Shown piece by piece: positions 19,093 through 32,880 of a DNA stretch of 64,000 bases. The DNA comes from Telluribacter roseus. Its GTDB lineage: Bacteria > Bacteroidota > Bacteroidia > Cytophagales > Spirosomataceae. Below the pieces are notes generated by a model that had not been told where the DNA came from, did no database searches, and saw nothing but the letters and a program-made list of their open reading frames with translations. Both the position numbers and the translations under genes were made by a program. The stretch covers positions 1 through 64,000 of the forward strand of contig NZ_JAFEUV020000020.1 of assembly GCF_017355915.2 (NCBI RefSeq), written 5' to 3'. Position 1 is the first letter of the stretch. Each line of letters begins with the position of its first letter.

Positions 19093-19797
19093 ATGCCCTA
19101 TATACATACCCATAGAATTCTGGTAGCACTCGATTGTATCATCTTTGGTTTCGACGGGGAAGGACTCAATCTGCTGCTGGTTAAGCGGAACTTTGAACCA
19201 GAAATTGGCAAGTGGTCGCTGATGGGTGGCTTTCTCAACGAGGGCGAAAACCTGGAAGATGCTGCGCACCGAATAGTATATGACCTGACGGGACTCGACA
19301 ACAATTACCTGGAGCAATTTCAGACGTTTGGGGCCATTAACCGGGATCCGGTAGAACGTACGATTTCAGTTGCCTACTATGCCCTGGTTAATATTGAAGA
19401 CCAGGATTTGAATGCAATCAGGTCGCACAATGCATCCTGGATTAGTCTCTCCAAAAAACCTAAGCTCATTTTTGACCACGATCGCATGGTGGAGGAGGCT
19501 CTGAATAGGCTGCGCACAAAAGCAGCCCTTAATCCAGTCGGCTTTGAACTATTACCAGTAAAGTTTACTATTCCTCAGCTTCAGAAACTATACGAAGCCA
19601 TTTATGACACCAAGCTCGATCGCCGGAATTTTAGCCGGAAGGTCCTGTCGACAAAGCTGTTAGTGGGAACCGGGGAAAAAGACATGGGCTCCCAGACCAA
19701 AAAAGGCCAGCTTTATACCCTTAATGCCCCGGAGTACATCCGGCAACAAAAAGGCAACTTCGGCTTTATGCCCGAACTCATTATGGCTGAGGATTAG
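19093..19797 (+). CDS. Nudix-family transcriptional regulator (AraR/NrtR-like)
   Basis: A 234-residue protein with an N-terminal Nudix fold (about 8-140) and a C-terminal winged helix (about 150-215, PVKFTIPQLQKLYEAIYDTKLDRRNFSRKV split over two helices). The Nudix box is degenerate: GGFLNEGENLEDAAHRIVYDLTGL keeps the glycines and Arg, but the catalytic REuxEE glutamates are replaced by R-I-V-Y-D-L. That implies ligand sensing rather than hydrolysis, as known for Bacteroides AraR-type regulators of arabinose use. It lies just upstream of an arabinoxylan-type degradation operon, and matching palindromes precede both it and that operon. The effector (L-arabinose, xylose or a derivative) is inferred from context only. 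Confidence 0.85.
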   Translation: MPYIHTHRILVALDCIIFGFDGEGLNLLLVKRNFEPEIGKWSLMGGFLNEGENLEDAAHRIVYDLTGLDNNYLEQFQTFGAINRDPVERTISVAYYALVNIEDQDLNAIRSHNASWISLSKKPKLIFDHDRMVEEALNRLRTKAALNPVGFELLPVKFTIPQLQKLYEAIYDTKLDRRNFSRKVLSTKLLVGTGEKDMGSQTKKGQLYTLNAPEYIRQQKGNFGFMPELIMAED

Positions 19798-19827
19798 AAA
19801 ACTTAACTACCCTAAATGCTTATCTAA

Positions 19828-19850
19828 AATTGTGTCAGAAAAACACAATT
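19828..19850. promoter_or_regulatory. Second operator palindrome, before the xylan operon
   Basis: AATTGTGT (19828-19835), seven bases, ACACAATT (19843-19850): the same half-sites and total length (23 bp) as the site at 19030-19052. It lies 97 bases before the first ATG of the GH95 gene and just after the regulator gene, as expected for control of the degradative operon. Confidence 0.7.
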
Positions 19851-19947
19851 GGCTAAAAAAAGGAGAACCACCGGTATGCATCACAAAGTTTCAGTTATCT
19901 ATCAACCCATTGCGCTGAATTGAAACAGCCTGTACCTATGTAATCTC

Positions 19948-22584
19948 ATGAAAATCCATTTACTATTCTTCACCCTTACATTCCCGGTGTTGACTGCATT
20001 AGCCCGAAGCCAAACCAGGGGCATCACCGACAAGGTTAAGGTCGGCATGATCCGTTACCTCTACAACCATTATACCAATCCCCGGTGGAGCTGTATGCTC
20101 ATTTGTTTAGCTCTAACAAGCTTATCAATTACGGCTTTTTCGCAGGACCAATCGGCATTAAAACTCTGGTATACTACACCCGCCGGAAACATCTGGGAAA
20201 ATGCCTTACCTATTGGTAACGGTCGGCAGGGAGCCATGGTCTACGGCAACGTAGCCAGGGAAACCATCCAGTTGAACGAACATACCGTCTGGAGCGGTAG
20301 CCCCAACCGGAATGATAACCCCGATGCGTTAGCTGCCCTGCCTGAAGTCCGGAAGCTGATCTTTGACGGGAAGCAGAAAGAAGCCGAGCAACTGGCCAAC
20401 AAATCGATCATCACCAAAAAGTCGCACGGACAGATGTTCCAGCCCGTAGGTAACCTGCACCTGACCTTCGAGGGGCATGATAACTACACCAATTACTACC
20501 GGGACCTGGATATAGAAAGGGCCGTTGCCAAAACGTCGTACACGGTCGACGGGGTGACCTACACCCGTGAGGTATTGGCTTCGCTGCCCGACCGGGTACT
20601 GGTGATGCGACTGTCCGCCAGCCAGCCGGGCCGGCTGGCCTTCAAAGCGTCGTATACCACACCACAGCCTGCGTCTTCCATACAAACTACCCCGGCCAAG
20701 GACCTGACGCTGACGGGTACTACATCAGACCACGAAGGTGTAAAAGGCATGGTGCGATTCAAAAGCATTGCCCGCATTAAAACGGAGGGCGGAATGCTCT
20801 CGGCAACGGATACCACCCTCACCGTCAACGGGGCCAATGCCGCGACAATTTATATCTCCATTGCCACCAATTTCAATTCGTATAAAGACCTTGGCGGAAA
20901 CGAGAATGAGCGGGCGGCCGCATACCTGAACAAAGCCTACCTCAAAGCCTATGCGACTATGTTGAAAGAGCATATAGCCGCTTATCAGCGCTACTTCAAC
21001 CGGGTCCGGCTAAACCTTGGGACCACTCCCGTTGACGTGGCCAAGCTCCCCACCGACGAGCGACTCAAGAACTTCCGGACTGTCAACGACCCGCAGTTTG
21101 CCGCGCTCTATTATCAGTACGGACGCTACCTGCTGATTTCGTCCTCGCAGCCAGCCCGCGCCGGACGGTACGCCGATGCGGAACCGGGTCAACCTGCCAA
21201 CCTGCAGGGCATCTGGAACCACCGAATGCGGCCGCCCTGGGACAGCAAGTACACCATCAATATCAACGCCCAGATGAATTACTGGCCCGCCGAAAGAACG
21301 AATCTGGCGGAGCTGCACGAGCCCTTCCTGCGGATGGTCAGAGAGCTGTCGGAAACGGGGCAGGAAACGGCCCGTGTGATGTACGGCGCCAGAGGCTGGA
21401 TGGCTCACCATAATACCGACATCTGGCGGGCTACCGGCGCCATTGACGGAGCCACCTGGGGTATGTGGGTGGCCGGTGGCGGCTGGACGGCCCAGCACCT
21501 CTGGGAGCATTACCTCTACAACGGCGACAAAGCTTATCTGGCATCGGTGTATCCCATTCTTAAAGGGGCCGCCCTGTTCTACGTAGATTACCTGATCGAA
21601 CACCCCAGGTACCACTGGCTGGTCGTCAATCCGGGTACCTCTCCCGAAAACGCGCCCCAGGCCCACGGCGGCTCATCACTGGATGCGGGTACCACCATGG
21701 ATAATCAGATTGCCTACGATGTATTCAGTACTGCCATCCGGGCGGCCGGAATTCTGAAAAAAGATGCGGCTTTTGTGGATACGCTGAGGCAGATGCGCAG
21801 CAAGCTACCGCCCATGCACATTGGTCAGCACGGTCAATTGCAGGAATGGCTGGAAGACATCGACGACCCCAACGATAAACACCGGCACATTTCGCACCTG
21901 TACGGCCTGTTTCCGTCCAATCAAATCTCCCCCTACCGCACACCCGAGCTGTACAGTGCGGCCAAAACCTCCCTCATTCACCGGGGTGATGTATCAACCG
22001 GCTGGAGTATGGGCTGGAAAGTCAACTGGTGGGCTCGCCTGCAGGACGGAAACCATGCGTATACCTTAATTCAGAATCAGCTTACGCCCCTAGGAGTCAA
22101 CAGGGAAGGGGGCGGTACGTACAATAACCTGTTTGATGCCCACCCGCCGTTTCAGATTGACGGCAACTTCGGCTGCACGTCGGGCATCACCGAAATGCTG
22201 CTGCAAAGCGCCGATGGCGCCGTTCATATCCTGCCGGCCTTGCCTGACGTCTGGCCAACCGGCAGCGTAACGGGACTTCGGGCGCTGGGTGGTTTCGAGG
22301 TAGTTGACATGCAGTGGAAAGACGGTAAGCTGACGAAGCTAGCAGTCAAATCCAACCTGGGCGGAAACCTACGTCTGCGGGTACCCAATGCCCTGAAAAC
22401 TAACGGAGGAGGGGCACTGGCGACCGCGTCGGGCCAAAACCCAAACCTGTTTTATCACACCGACGATACTCCGGCTCCCGTTGTATCACCAAAAGCCAGT
22501 AAGTCAGCGCTGACCCTAAAAGAAACGCTGCTGTACGATATGCCTACGCAGGCCGGAAAGGTATATACCCTGGTAGCCCGATAA
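19948..22584 (+). CDS. GH95 alpha-L-fucosidase / alpha-L-galactosidase
   Basis: An 878-residue secreted glycoside hydrolase of family GH95, which removes terminal alpha-L-fucose or alpha-L-galactose by inversion. Family hallmarks: [24 protein letters not shown] near the N-terminus (read in two parts), [12 protein letters not shown] (Asn438 and Asn440), NPGTSPEN with the likely acid Glu567, [12 protein letters not shown], and FQIDGNFG (Asp738). In this context (GH43, CE1, GH10) an alpha-L-galactosidase acting on xylan side chains is as likely as a fucosidase. The N-terminus is odd: two signal-like sequences occur, one from M1 (MKIHLLFF...ALARSQ) and another after M34 at 20047 ([17 protein letters not shown]), so the true start is unsettled. 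Confidence 0.9.
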   Translation: MKIHLLFFTLTFPVLTALARSQTRGITDKVKVGMIRYLYNHYTNPRWSCMLICLALTSLSITAFSQDQSALKLWYTTPAGNIWENALPIGNGRQGAMVYGNVARETIQLNEHTVWSGSPNRNDNPDALAALPEVRKLIFDGKQKEAEQLANKSIITKKSHGQMFQPVGNLHLTFEGHDNYTNYYRDLDIERAVAKTSYTVDGVTYTREVLASLPDRVLVMRLSASQPGRLAFKASYTTPQPASSIQTTPAKDLTLTGTTSDHEGVKGMVRFKSIARIKTEGGMLSATDTTLTVNGANAATIYISIATNFNSYKDLGGNENERAAAYLNKAYLKAYATMLKEHIAAYQRYFNRVRLNLGTTPVDVAKLPTDERLKNFRTVNDPQFAALYYQYGRYLLISSSQPARAGRYADAEPGQPANLQGIWNHRMRPPWDSKYTININAQMNYWPAERTNLAELHEPFLRMVRELSETGQETARVMYGARGWMAHHNTDIWRATGAIDGATWGMWVAGGGWTAQHLWEHYLYNGDKAYLASVYPILKGAALFYVDYLIEHPRYHWLVVNPGTSPENAPQAHGGSSLDAGTTMDNQIAYDVFSTAIRAAGILKKDAAFVDTLRQMRSKLPPMHIGQHGQLQEWLEDIDDPNDKHRHISHLYGLFPSNQISPYRTPELYSAAKTSLIHRGDVSTGWSMGWKVNWWARLQDGNHAYTLIQNQLTPLGVNREGGGTYNNLFDAHPPFQIDGNFGCTSGITEMLLQSADGAVHILPALPDVWPTGSVTGLRALGGFEVVDMQWKDGKLTKLAVKSNLGGNLRLRVPNALKTNGGGALATASGQNPNLFYHTDDTPAPVVSPKASKSALTLKETLLYDMPTQAGKVYTLVAR

Positions 22585-22628
22585 CTCAATGGCAGATCAA
22601 TTAACCTGATATTGTTCCAAGTATACTG

Positions 22629-24308
22629 ATGAGAAAGTACCTGAATCTAATTGCATTTGCAGTATTTAGCTGCGTTATGGGTTCGGCCAGTATTGCGCAG
22701 ACGACCCTGGTAAATCCCATCCTGACCGGCTTTTACCCCGACCCGAGCGTAGTAAGGGTGGGGACGGACTACTACCTGGTCAATTCCACCTTCTCCTATT
22801 TTCCCGGCATACCGGTCTTCCACAGCCAGGACTTAAAAAACTGGAAGCAGATCGGTAACGTCATCGACCGGCCCGAGCAGATGGATTTTATGGGCGAGCC
22901 GATGACGCGTGGACTCTTTGCACCCGCCATCAGCTACTACAAGGGGACCTACTACGTGACCTGCACCGACATCGACCATGACGGCAACTTTGTGGTAACG
23001 GCCACCAATCCCGCCGGACCTTGGAGCAATCCGGTTAAACTCCCCCAGGTGCGAGGGATCGACCCCTCCATCTACTTCGACGAAGAAACGGACAAGGCCT
23101 ACATCCTCTACAACAGCGACGCCCCTGACCGCAAGCCCCTGTACTCGGGTCACCGGACCATCCGGATGTACGAGTTCGATTACCGGAACCTGAAGGTGAA
23201 GGGTGACGAAAAACAACTGGTCAACGGCGGGGTAGACCTGTCCAAAAAGCCGGTCTGGATTGAGGCCCCGCACATCCTGAAACGCAACGGCTGGTATTAC
23301 CTGTACGCGGCCGAGGGCGGTACGTCGGTCAACCACACGGAAGTCGTGCTACGCAGCAAAGACGTCTGGGGACCGTATGTGCCTTATGAACATAATCCGA
23401 TTCTGAGGCAGAAAGACCTGCCCGAAGACCGCAAAAACCCCGTTACCTCGGCGGGCCACGCGCAGCTGGTAGAAGGCCCCGACGGAAAGTGGTACGCCAT
23501 TTTCCTGGCTGTACGTCCCTACGAAGGCGACTACTACAACACGGGCCGCGAAACCTTTATTGCGCCGGTGGAGTGGAAAAACGACTGGCCAATCATTAAC
23601 CCGGATAGTAAAGAAATAAAGTACGGGTACCCCGTCGGCTATAAGGAGGTAAAGCCCAAGGGAGCGCTCCCGCAATCCGGAAACTTCAGTTACACGCTAA
23701 CCTTCGATAAGGCGCTTGACCCCGCCCTGCTGTTCATGCGCACCCTTGATAGGAGCTGGTTCTCGCTCTCCAAAAAGCAGGGGTTAACCCTCAAACTGAA
23801 GCCTGAAACGGTCATGGAGATGGGCAACCCGGCCTTCATCGGCAAACGCCAGCAGCACCTCTACAGCACGGCCGAAACGGAGCTGGATTTTACACCTAAG
23901 TCAGAGAAAGAAAAAGCGGGACTAGTTATTTTCCAGGACGAAGGACACTTCTATTTTTTAGCCAAATCAATGGCCCAGGGGAAGGCCGTGCTTCAGCTTT
24001 ATAAGAGCAAACCCAAGGAAAAGGACATGGAACTGCTGGCTGAGCTGCCGCTGGCCAACTCCTCGGGTAAAACGGGTCTTCGCATTACCTCAAAAGGCGA
24101 TACGTACAGCTTTCACGTAGCCACCGACGGAAAAAACTGGACTCTGTTGAAAGACAATGTGGACGCCAGATTCCTGAGCACTAAAGTAGCGGGCGGGTTC
24201 ATCGGCTGTGTGTACGGCCTCTACGCCACGTCGTCGGGTGAGCCATCGACAAATACAGCTTCGTTCAGCTACCTGAAATACGGGGGAGATGACCCCATGT
24301 ACAAGTAA
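22629..24308 (+). CDS. GH43 beta-xylosidase / alpha-L-arabinofuranosidase
   Basis: A 559-residue secreted protein (signal peptide ending near SIAQT). The N-terminal five-bladed propeller (about 28-340) has the GH43 triad: Asp38 in FYPDPS (general base), Asp145 in RGIDPSIYF (pKa modulator) and Glu212 in WIEAPHI (acid). The C-terminal part (about 350-555) is a beta-sandwich of the type found in GH43 subfamily 12-like xylosidases. It should release xylose or arabinose from xylan oligosaccharides in the periplasm. It follows GH95 by 44 bases in the same operon. Confidence 0.9.
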   Translation: MRKYLNLIAFAVFSCVMGSASIAQTTLVNPILTGFYPDPSVVRVGTDYYLVNSTFSYFPGIPVFHSQDLKNWKQIGNVIDRPEQMDFMGEPMTRGLFAPAISYYKGTYYVTCTDIDHDGNFVVTATNPAGPWSNPVKLPQVRGIDPSIYFDEETDKAYILYNSDAPDRKPLYSGHRTIRMYEFDYRNLKVKGDEKQLVNGGVDLSKKPVWIEAPHILKRNGWYYLYAAEGGTSVNHTEVVLRSKDVWGPYVPYEHNPILRQKDLPEDRKNPVTSAGHAQLVEGPDGKWYAIFLAVRPYEGDYYNTGRETFIAPVEWKNDWPIINPDSKEIKYGYPVGYKEVKPKGALPQSGNFSYTLTFDKALDPALLFMRTLDRSWFSLSKKQGLTLKLKPETVMEMGNPAFIGKRQQHLYSTAETELDFTPKSEKEKAGLVIFQDEGHFYFLAKSMAQGKAVLQLYKSKPKEKDMELLAELPLANSSGKTGLRITSKGDTYSFHVATDGKNWTLLKDNVDARFLSTKVAGGFIGCVYGLYATSSGEPSTNTASFSYLKYGGDDPMYK

Positions 24309-24354
24309 CATAGATTACCCCTTTTTTATATTTCATTTTTGATATTCTGAACCT

Positions 24355-24876
24355 ATGAAAACAGTCGCTTTAACATTCTCTCTACTAATTTCTTCCCTCC
24401 TGGTCAGCGGCATTGCTCACGCCCAGTCCAATTTCAGCAGCAAAGTGATTGGGGTAGGCGTGGTGGTGGCCGACCTCGAACGCTCCCTGGACTTTTATGT
24501 CAATGGCATTGGTATGGTCAAAACCGGAAATTTTACCATCAACGAAGAATTTTCGAAACGCTCTGGCCTGGCCAACGGGGCAGCCGCTGCCGTTACCATT
24601 CTGAAGCTGGAAAACAGTCCCGAGGCTACCGACTGGAAGCTGATGAGCTTTGGCAAAAATGCATCGCACCCTACGCCCAAATTCATCCAGGACGATACGG
24701 GCATGCAGTACATCACCATCAACGTGAAAGCCCTGAACCCGATCATCGAGCGATTGAAGCAGATGAAGGTGCCTCTGCTGGGCAGTACCCCCACGCCCCT
24801 GAACGGTAAAACGCACTTTGTGCTGGTACAGGACCCCGACGGCACATTCATTGAACTGATCGGGCCACTTGAGTAA
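24355..24876 (+). CDS. Exported VOC/glyoxalase-like protein
   Basis: A 173-residue protein with a clear signal peptide (residues 1-23, IAHAQ) followed by one vicinal-oxygen-chelate fold of paired beta-alpha-beta-beta-beta units (VVVADLERSLDFYVNGIGM ... FVLVQDPDGTFIELIGP). VOC proteins usually bind a metal through His/Glu; the usual His just before the first strand is absent here (VIGVGVVV), though the final Glu of FIEL is present, so catalysis is doubtful. Its place inside a polysaccharide operon, in the periplasm, is unusual. Substrate unknown. Its stop overlaps the next frame by 8 bases. Confidence 0.8.
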   Translation: MKTVALTFSLLISSLLVSGIAHAQSNFSSKVIGVGVVVADLERSLDFYVNGIGMVKTGNFTINEEFSKRSGLANGAAAAVTILKLENSPEATDWKLMSFGKNASHPTPKFIQDDTGMQYITINVKALNPIIERLKQMKVPLLGSTPTPLNGKTHFVLVQDPDGTFIELIGPLE

Positions 24877-25852
24877 GCAGGCGAAACCTATTCAAAAAGT
24901 AATGGCTGTTAGATCAACTTTTATCTGTTCGACTATGATGAATTGCATGTGGAGGGTGTCTGGAGCAAGCGCACTGGCGGTCTTTTTGTTTCTTTCTTTT
25001 ACCGCACAATCACAGGAAATCATTCCATTATACCCCGCTGCGGTTCCGAATTCAAAACCTGCTGATGTACAGGAGTCGGGGGCGGAGTCGGGCGTGCTGA
25101 AGGGCATTACCAAACCCACACTGGAGTATTATAAACCTGCCCCAGGCAAAGCGTCCGGGGCGGCTGTCATTGTCATCGCCGGCGGTGGTTACGGTGTTGT
25201 GGTTTATAAAGGCGAAGGCATCAGCACAGCGAAAGCGCTGGCCGAACAGGGTGTGGCGGCTTTCGTGCTGAAGTACCGGCTTCCCAGCGATGCCATTATG
25301 GCTGACAAGAAGATTGGCCCGTTGCAGGATGCCCAACAGGCGATTAAACGGGTGCGGGAGAATGCCACCCAATGGGGTATCGACGCCAATAAAATCGGCA
25401 TTATGGGCTTTTCGGCGGGTGGACACCTGGCGGCAACGGCGGCTACGCATTTTGAAAAAGCCTACATCGACAATACCCCTAACACCAGTCTGCGGCCTGA
25501 CTTCCAGATTCTGGTTTACCCGGTCATCAGCATGCGCGATAGCCTGACGCACGGCGGCTCGCGGGATAACCTGTTGGGCAAAACTCCGTCGCGACAGGAC
25601 ATTGATCTGTTTTCCAATGAGCTTCAGGTACGGGCCAATACGCCACCAACGTACCTGACCCACGCGGCTGACGATAAACTGGTGGACGTAGACAACAGCA
25701 TTGCCTACTTCGAACAGCTTCGACGCCAGAAAGTACCCGTCGAAATGCACATCTACCCTAAGGGGGACCATGGTTTTATCTTCCGTCACCCCGGCTGGAT
25801 GGAGCCTCTGTTTGCTTGGATGAAAGTGAATAGCTGGATTAAAAACGAATAA
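24869..25852 (+). CDS. Secreted alpha/beta-hydrolase esterase (BD-FAE/acetyl-xylan esterase-like)
   Basis: A 327-residue frame; M12 (24902) or M23/M24 (24935/24938) are likelier starts, because the signal sequence ASALAVFLFLSFTAQS follows them and no overlap with the VOC gene would be needed. The alpha/beta-hydrolase core shows the oxyanion loop IAGGGY, nucleophile Ser182 in GFSAGGH, an acidic residue in HAADDKLVDV and the His of GDHGFIF. This resembles the small esterases that deacetylate or deferuloylate xylan. Operon position beside GH43 and CE1 genes supports that, but the ester group cannot be told from sequence. Confidence 0.8.
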   Translation: MSKQAKPIQKVMAVRSTFICSTMMNCMWRVSGASALAVFLFLSFTAQSQEIIPLYPAAVPNSKPADVQESGAESGVLKGITKPTLEYYKPAPGKASGAAVIVIAGGGYGVVVYKGEGISTAKALAEQGVAAFVLKYRLPSDAIMADKKIGPLQDAQQAIKRVRENATQWGIDANKIGIMGFSAGGHLAATAATHFEKAYIDNTPNTSLRPDFQILVYPVISMRDSLTHGGSRDNLLGKTPSRQDIDLFSNELQVRANTPPTYLTHAADDKLVDVDNSIAYFEQLRRQKVPVEMHIYPKGDHGFIFRHPGWMEPLFAWMKVNSWIKNE

Positions 25853-25926
25853 GCTGTTGACCTATCCCGACAGGGTGTATCTATATTAAGCTAACTAACT
25901 CTTTAATCCCTAACCATTGATCGACT

Positions 25927-27099
25927 ATGCCTAAAACCTTACTCCTTCGATGCTGGCTGGCAGGGCTGCTGCTCGGCCTTGGCAGTCTGGTACTGGCCCA
26001 GCCGCCCCGTGGCCCGCTGGTAGTATCTCCGCAGGTGAACGCCGATAAGACCGTCACGTTCCGGTACCTCGCTCCGTTGGCAAACGAGGTGAAGCTGAGC
26101 GGACAGTTTCTGAGAGCACCCATGGCTATGACCAAAGATGCGCAGGGCCTCTGGAGCGTAACCGTGGGGCCGGTCAAGCCTGATATCTACCCGTACAGTT
26201 TCCAGGTCGATGGCGTCACAACCATGGACCCGGCCAACGTGGCGTTCTTCCCCAACGAGCGCTTCAAAGCCAGCCTGGTGGATGTACCCGGCGATGCGCC
26301 CCTGATTCATGCCCTGCGCGAGGTACCCCACGGCTCTGTCAATTACGAGTACTACCCATCGATGGAAGGCACAACGGGTTCGCTGGTGGTCTATACTCCA
26401 CCGGGATATGACCAGTCACCCAACAAAAAATATCCCGTTTACTACCTCATCAGCGGCACGACCGATACCGAAGAGACTTTCTTCAAAGTGGGCAAAACCA
26501 ACCTGATCCTGGATAATCTTATCGCCGAAGGCAAAGCCAAACCGATGATTATCGTGATGCCCTACGGCAATATAGCTGCGCGGGTAGCCGAGCAGAAAGG
26601 AGGAGCCAAACCCGCCGATCCGACCGTGAGGGATGGAGCCGACGCGGTGAAACGGGCCAATGATTTCACGGCTGATTTGGTGAACAACGTCATTCCCTAC
26701 ATCGAGAAGAATTACCGGGCTATTCCGGGTCGCGACAACCGGGCGATTGGTGGTTTCTCACGCGGGGGTGGGCAAACGCTCAGGACGGCGTTTAGCCACA
26801 TGGACAAGTTTGCGTGGGTGTGTGCCTACAGCTCTTACCTGTCGCCTCAGGAAATGGAGCGCAGCTATCCGGCTATCGTAAGCAATCCGGCCAACACCAA
26901 CAAGCAACTCAAACTGCTGTGGGTGAGTGTGGGGAGCGATGATTTTCTGTACAAGGGTACCCTGGAGTTCATGGACTACCTGAAGGCCAAACAGGTGAAC
27001 TACAAGAGCCTTGTGACCGACGGCGGTCACACCTGGATGAACGTGAAAATGTACGTTGCCCAAACCGCCCCGCTGCTATTCCAACCACAAACACCTTAG
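25927..27099 (+). CDS. CE1-type esterase with N-terminal E-set domain (copy 1)
   Basis: A 390-residue secreted esterase (signal peptide ending SLVLAQ). Residues about 33-115 form an E-set/CBM48-like immunoglobulin domain (VTFRYLAPLANEVKLSGQF). The esterase domain (about 130-390) has VVYTPPGYD, nucleophile Ser278 in GGFSRGGGQ, an acid in GSDDFLY and His in GGHTW. CE1 enzymes remove feruloyl or acetyl groups from xylan. It is the first of four adjacent genes carrying CE1 modules and lies 3 bases before the next, its closest relative in the cluster. Confidence 0.85.
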   Translation: MPKTLLLRCWLAGLLLGLGSLVLAQPPRGPLVVSPQVNADKTVTFRYLAPLANEVKLSGQFLRAPMAMTKDAQGLWSVTVGPVKPDIYPYSFQVDGVTTMDPANVAFFPNERFKASLVDVPGDAPLIHALREVPHGSVNYEYYPSMEGTTGSLVVYTPPGYDQSPNKKYPVYYLISGTTDTEETFFKVGKTNLILDNLIAEGKAKPMIIVMPYGNIAARVAEQKGGAKPADPTVRDGADAVKRANDFTADLVNNVIPYIEKNYRAIPGRDNRAIGGFSRGGGQTLRTAFSHMDKFAWVCAYSSYLSPQEMERSYPAIVSNPANTNKQLKLLWVSVGSDDFLYKGTLEFMDYLKAKQVNYKSLVTDGGHTWMNVKMYVAQTAPLLFQPQTP

Positions 27100-29334
<2,235 letters not shown>

Positions 29335-29358
29335 GAAGTAGCCTAACTACCTATCTAA

Positions 29359-31320
<1,962 letters not shown>

Positions 31321-31348
31321 ATCATTCTTACCCCAAAACCCAAAAACC

Positions 31349-32461
31349 ATGATTCAGATAGAACAAACAGTTGGCACTCGTATTGCCGGATTCATACTAG
31401 CCGGCTTACTGCTGCCGGGTGTTACATTCGGGCAATCCATTCCTTCGTTAAAAGATACCTTCAAAAATGATTTTGGGATAGGAACCGCGCTGAACAACGC
31501 CCAGTTTGAAGAGCGGGACCCAAAGATGACCCAGTTCATCGTGCATCAGTTCAACATGGCCACGCCCGAGAATAGCATGAAATCGGCGCTGATTCATCCG
31601 ACCTGGAGCAACTACAACTTTGAACCGTCGGATAAACTGGTCCAGTTCGGGAAAAAGCACAACATCAAGATCAACGGGCACACGCTGATCTGGCATAGCC
31701 AGTTACCGCCGTTTATGCGCGGAATCAGGAGTGCGGATTCAGTACGAACGTTCTTCAACGACCATATCAAAACGGTGGCCGGACGCTATGATGGAAAAAT
31801 CTTTTCGTGGGATGTTGTCAACGAAGCGCTCAATGAGGATGGTACTATGCGAAAGACCGTATTCCTGGATTACCTCGGCGAGGACTACGTAACCGAGGCG
31901 TTCCGGCTGGCGCAACAGGCATCTCCCAACACGGAGCTGTATTACAATGACTACAACAACGAACAACCGGCCAAGCGGGCGGGCTGCCTAGCCCTGATAA
32001 AAAAAATCCAGGCGGCTGGTGTACGTATCGATGGCGTGGGCATTCAGGGACACTGGCACGTGGGGCGGGTACCGTTCAAAGAGATTGAAGAAAGTATTCT
32101 GCAATACGCGGCACTGGGCCTACAGGTAATGTTCACCGAAGTAGACATCGAGGTCTTGCCCCGCAATTTTCAGGGGGCCGAAGTAAGTCAGCGGATGACC
32201 GCCAACGAACAGTCGAACCCCTACGTCAACGGCCTGCCTGACTCAGTACAGCAACAACTGGCCGCTGATTACGAAGCCCTGTTCAAGCTCTTTCTGAAGC
32301 ACAAAGACAAAGTTACCCGCGTCACGTTCTGGGGCGTGAATGACGCCCAAAGCTGGCTGAACAACTGGCCCATTCGTGGCCGGACCAGCTATCCGCTGCT
32401 GTTCGACCGGAATAACCAGCCTAAACCTGCTTTTTATAGAGTAGTCGCACTCAAGAAATGA
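31349..32461 (+). CDS. GH10 endo-1,4-beta-xylanase
   Basis: A 370-residue secreted retaining xylanase of family GH10, of normal single-domain length. The signal peptide ends near VTFGQS. The TIM barrel shows NGHTLIWHSQ, acid/base Glu159 in WDVVNEAL, HWHVGR and nucleophile Glu264 in FTEVDIEVLP. It cuts the xylan backbone and, as last gene of the operon, supplies the endo activity that the debranching enzymes upstream prepare for. No carbohydrate-binding module is attached. Confidence 0.93.
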   Translation: MIQIEQTVGTRIAGFILAGLLLPGVTFGQSIPSLKDTFKNDFGIGTALNNAQFEERDPKMTQFIVHQFNMATPENSMKSALIHPTWSNYNFEPSDKLVQFGKKHNIKINGHTLIWHSQLPPFMRGIRSADSVRTFFNDHIKTVAGRYDGKIFSWDVVNEALNEDGTMRKTVFLDYLGEDYVTEAFRLAQQASPNTELYYNDYNNEQPAKRAGCLALIKKIQAAGVRIDGVGIQGHWHVGRVPFKEIEESILQYAALGLQVMFTEVDIEVLPRNFQGAEVSQRMTANEQSNPYVNGLPDSVQQQLAADYEALFKLFLKHKDKVTRVTFWGVNDAQSWLNNWPIRGRTSYPLLFDRNNQPKPAFYRVVALKK

Positions 32462-32880
32462 CAGAAACTCGATTTGCGGGTATTTTACCAATGCAAGTCC
32501 AACTACCATACTTGTAGATTAGCAGGCAATTCAGGGTTGTATTGATGACCACCATACCGTTACCCAGGTTAGTGATCGTATCACGCTGCTGGGTAGTTAT
32601 GCGTGGAAGCAGGAATCCTATATTGATACACCCCAATTCTACTACTGCGGAGGGAATAGGTTCTGTGGAACCATCTCCAAGTTTGACTTGTGAATTGGCT
32701 GAAGAGACGTAAAGAATAGTATAAAACTATTTAGGATAAGGCAAAACTCTTCGTATAGGGTATAGTAGGATAACTGTCTAAATCGAGCAAGATTAGTACC
32801 AAATACAGTAAGTGAAACCTCTACTTATACTTAATGATACCTAACGGTATATAGAGTATATAGAACATTAGAGATGACAT
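32462..32880. other. Intergenic region between convergent xylanase and serine hydrolase genes
   Basis: 419 bases between convergent genes. No strong terminator is seen. On the + strand about 32527-32694 stays open and reads as DHHTVTQVSDRITLLGSYAW..., faintly like a strand pair of an outer-membrane receptor; it has no start and is followed by stops, so it is either a relic or chance. The remainder is AT-rich and unremarkable. Confidence 0.4.
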
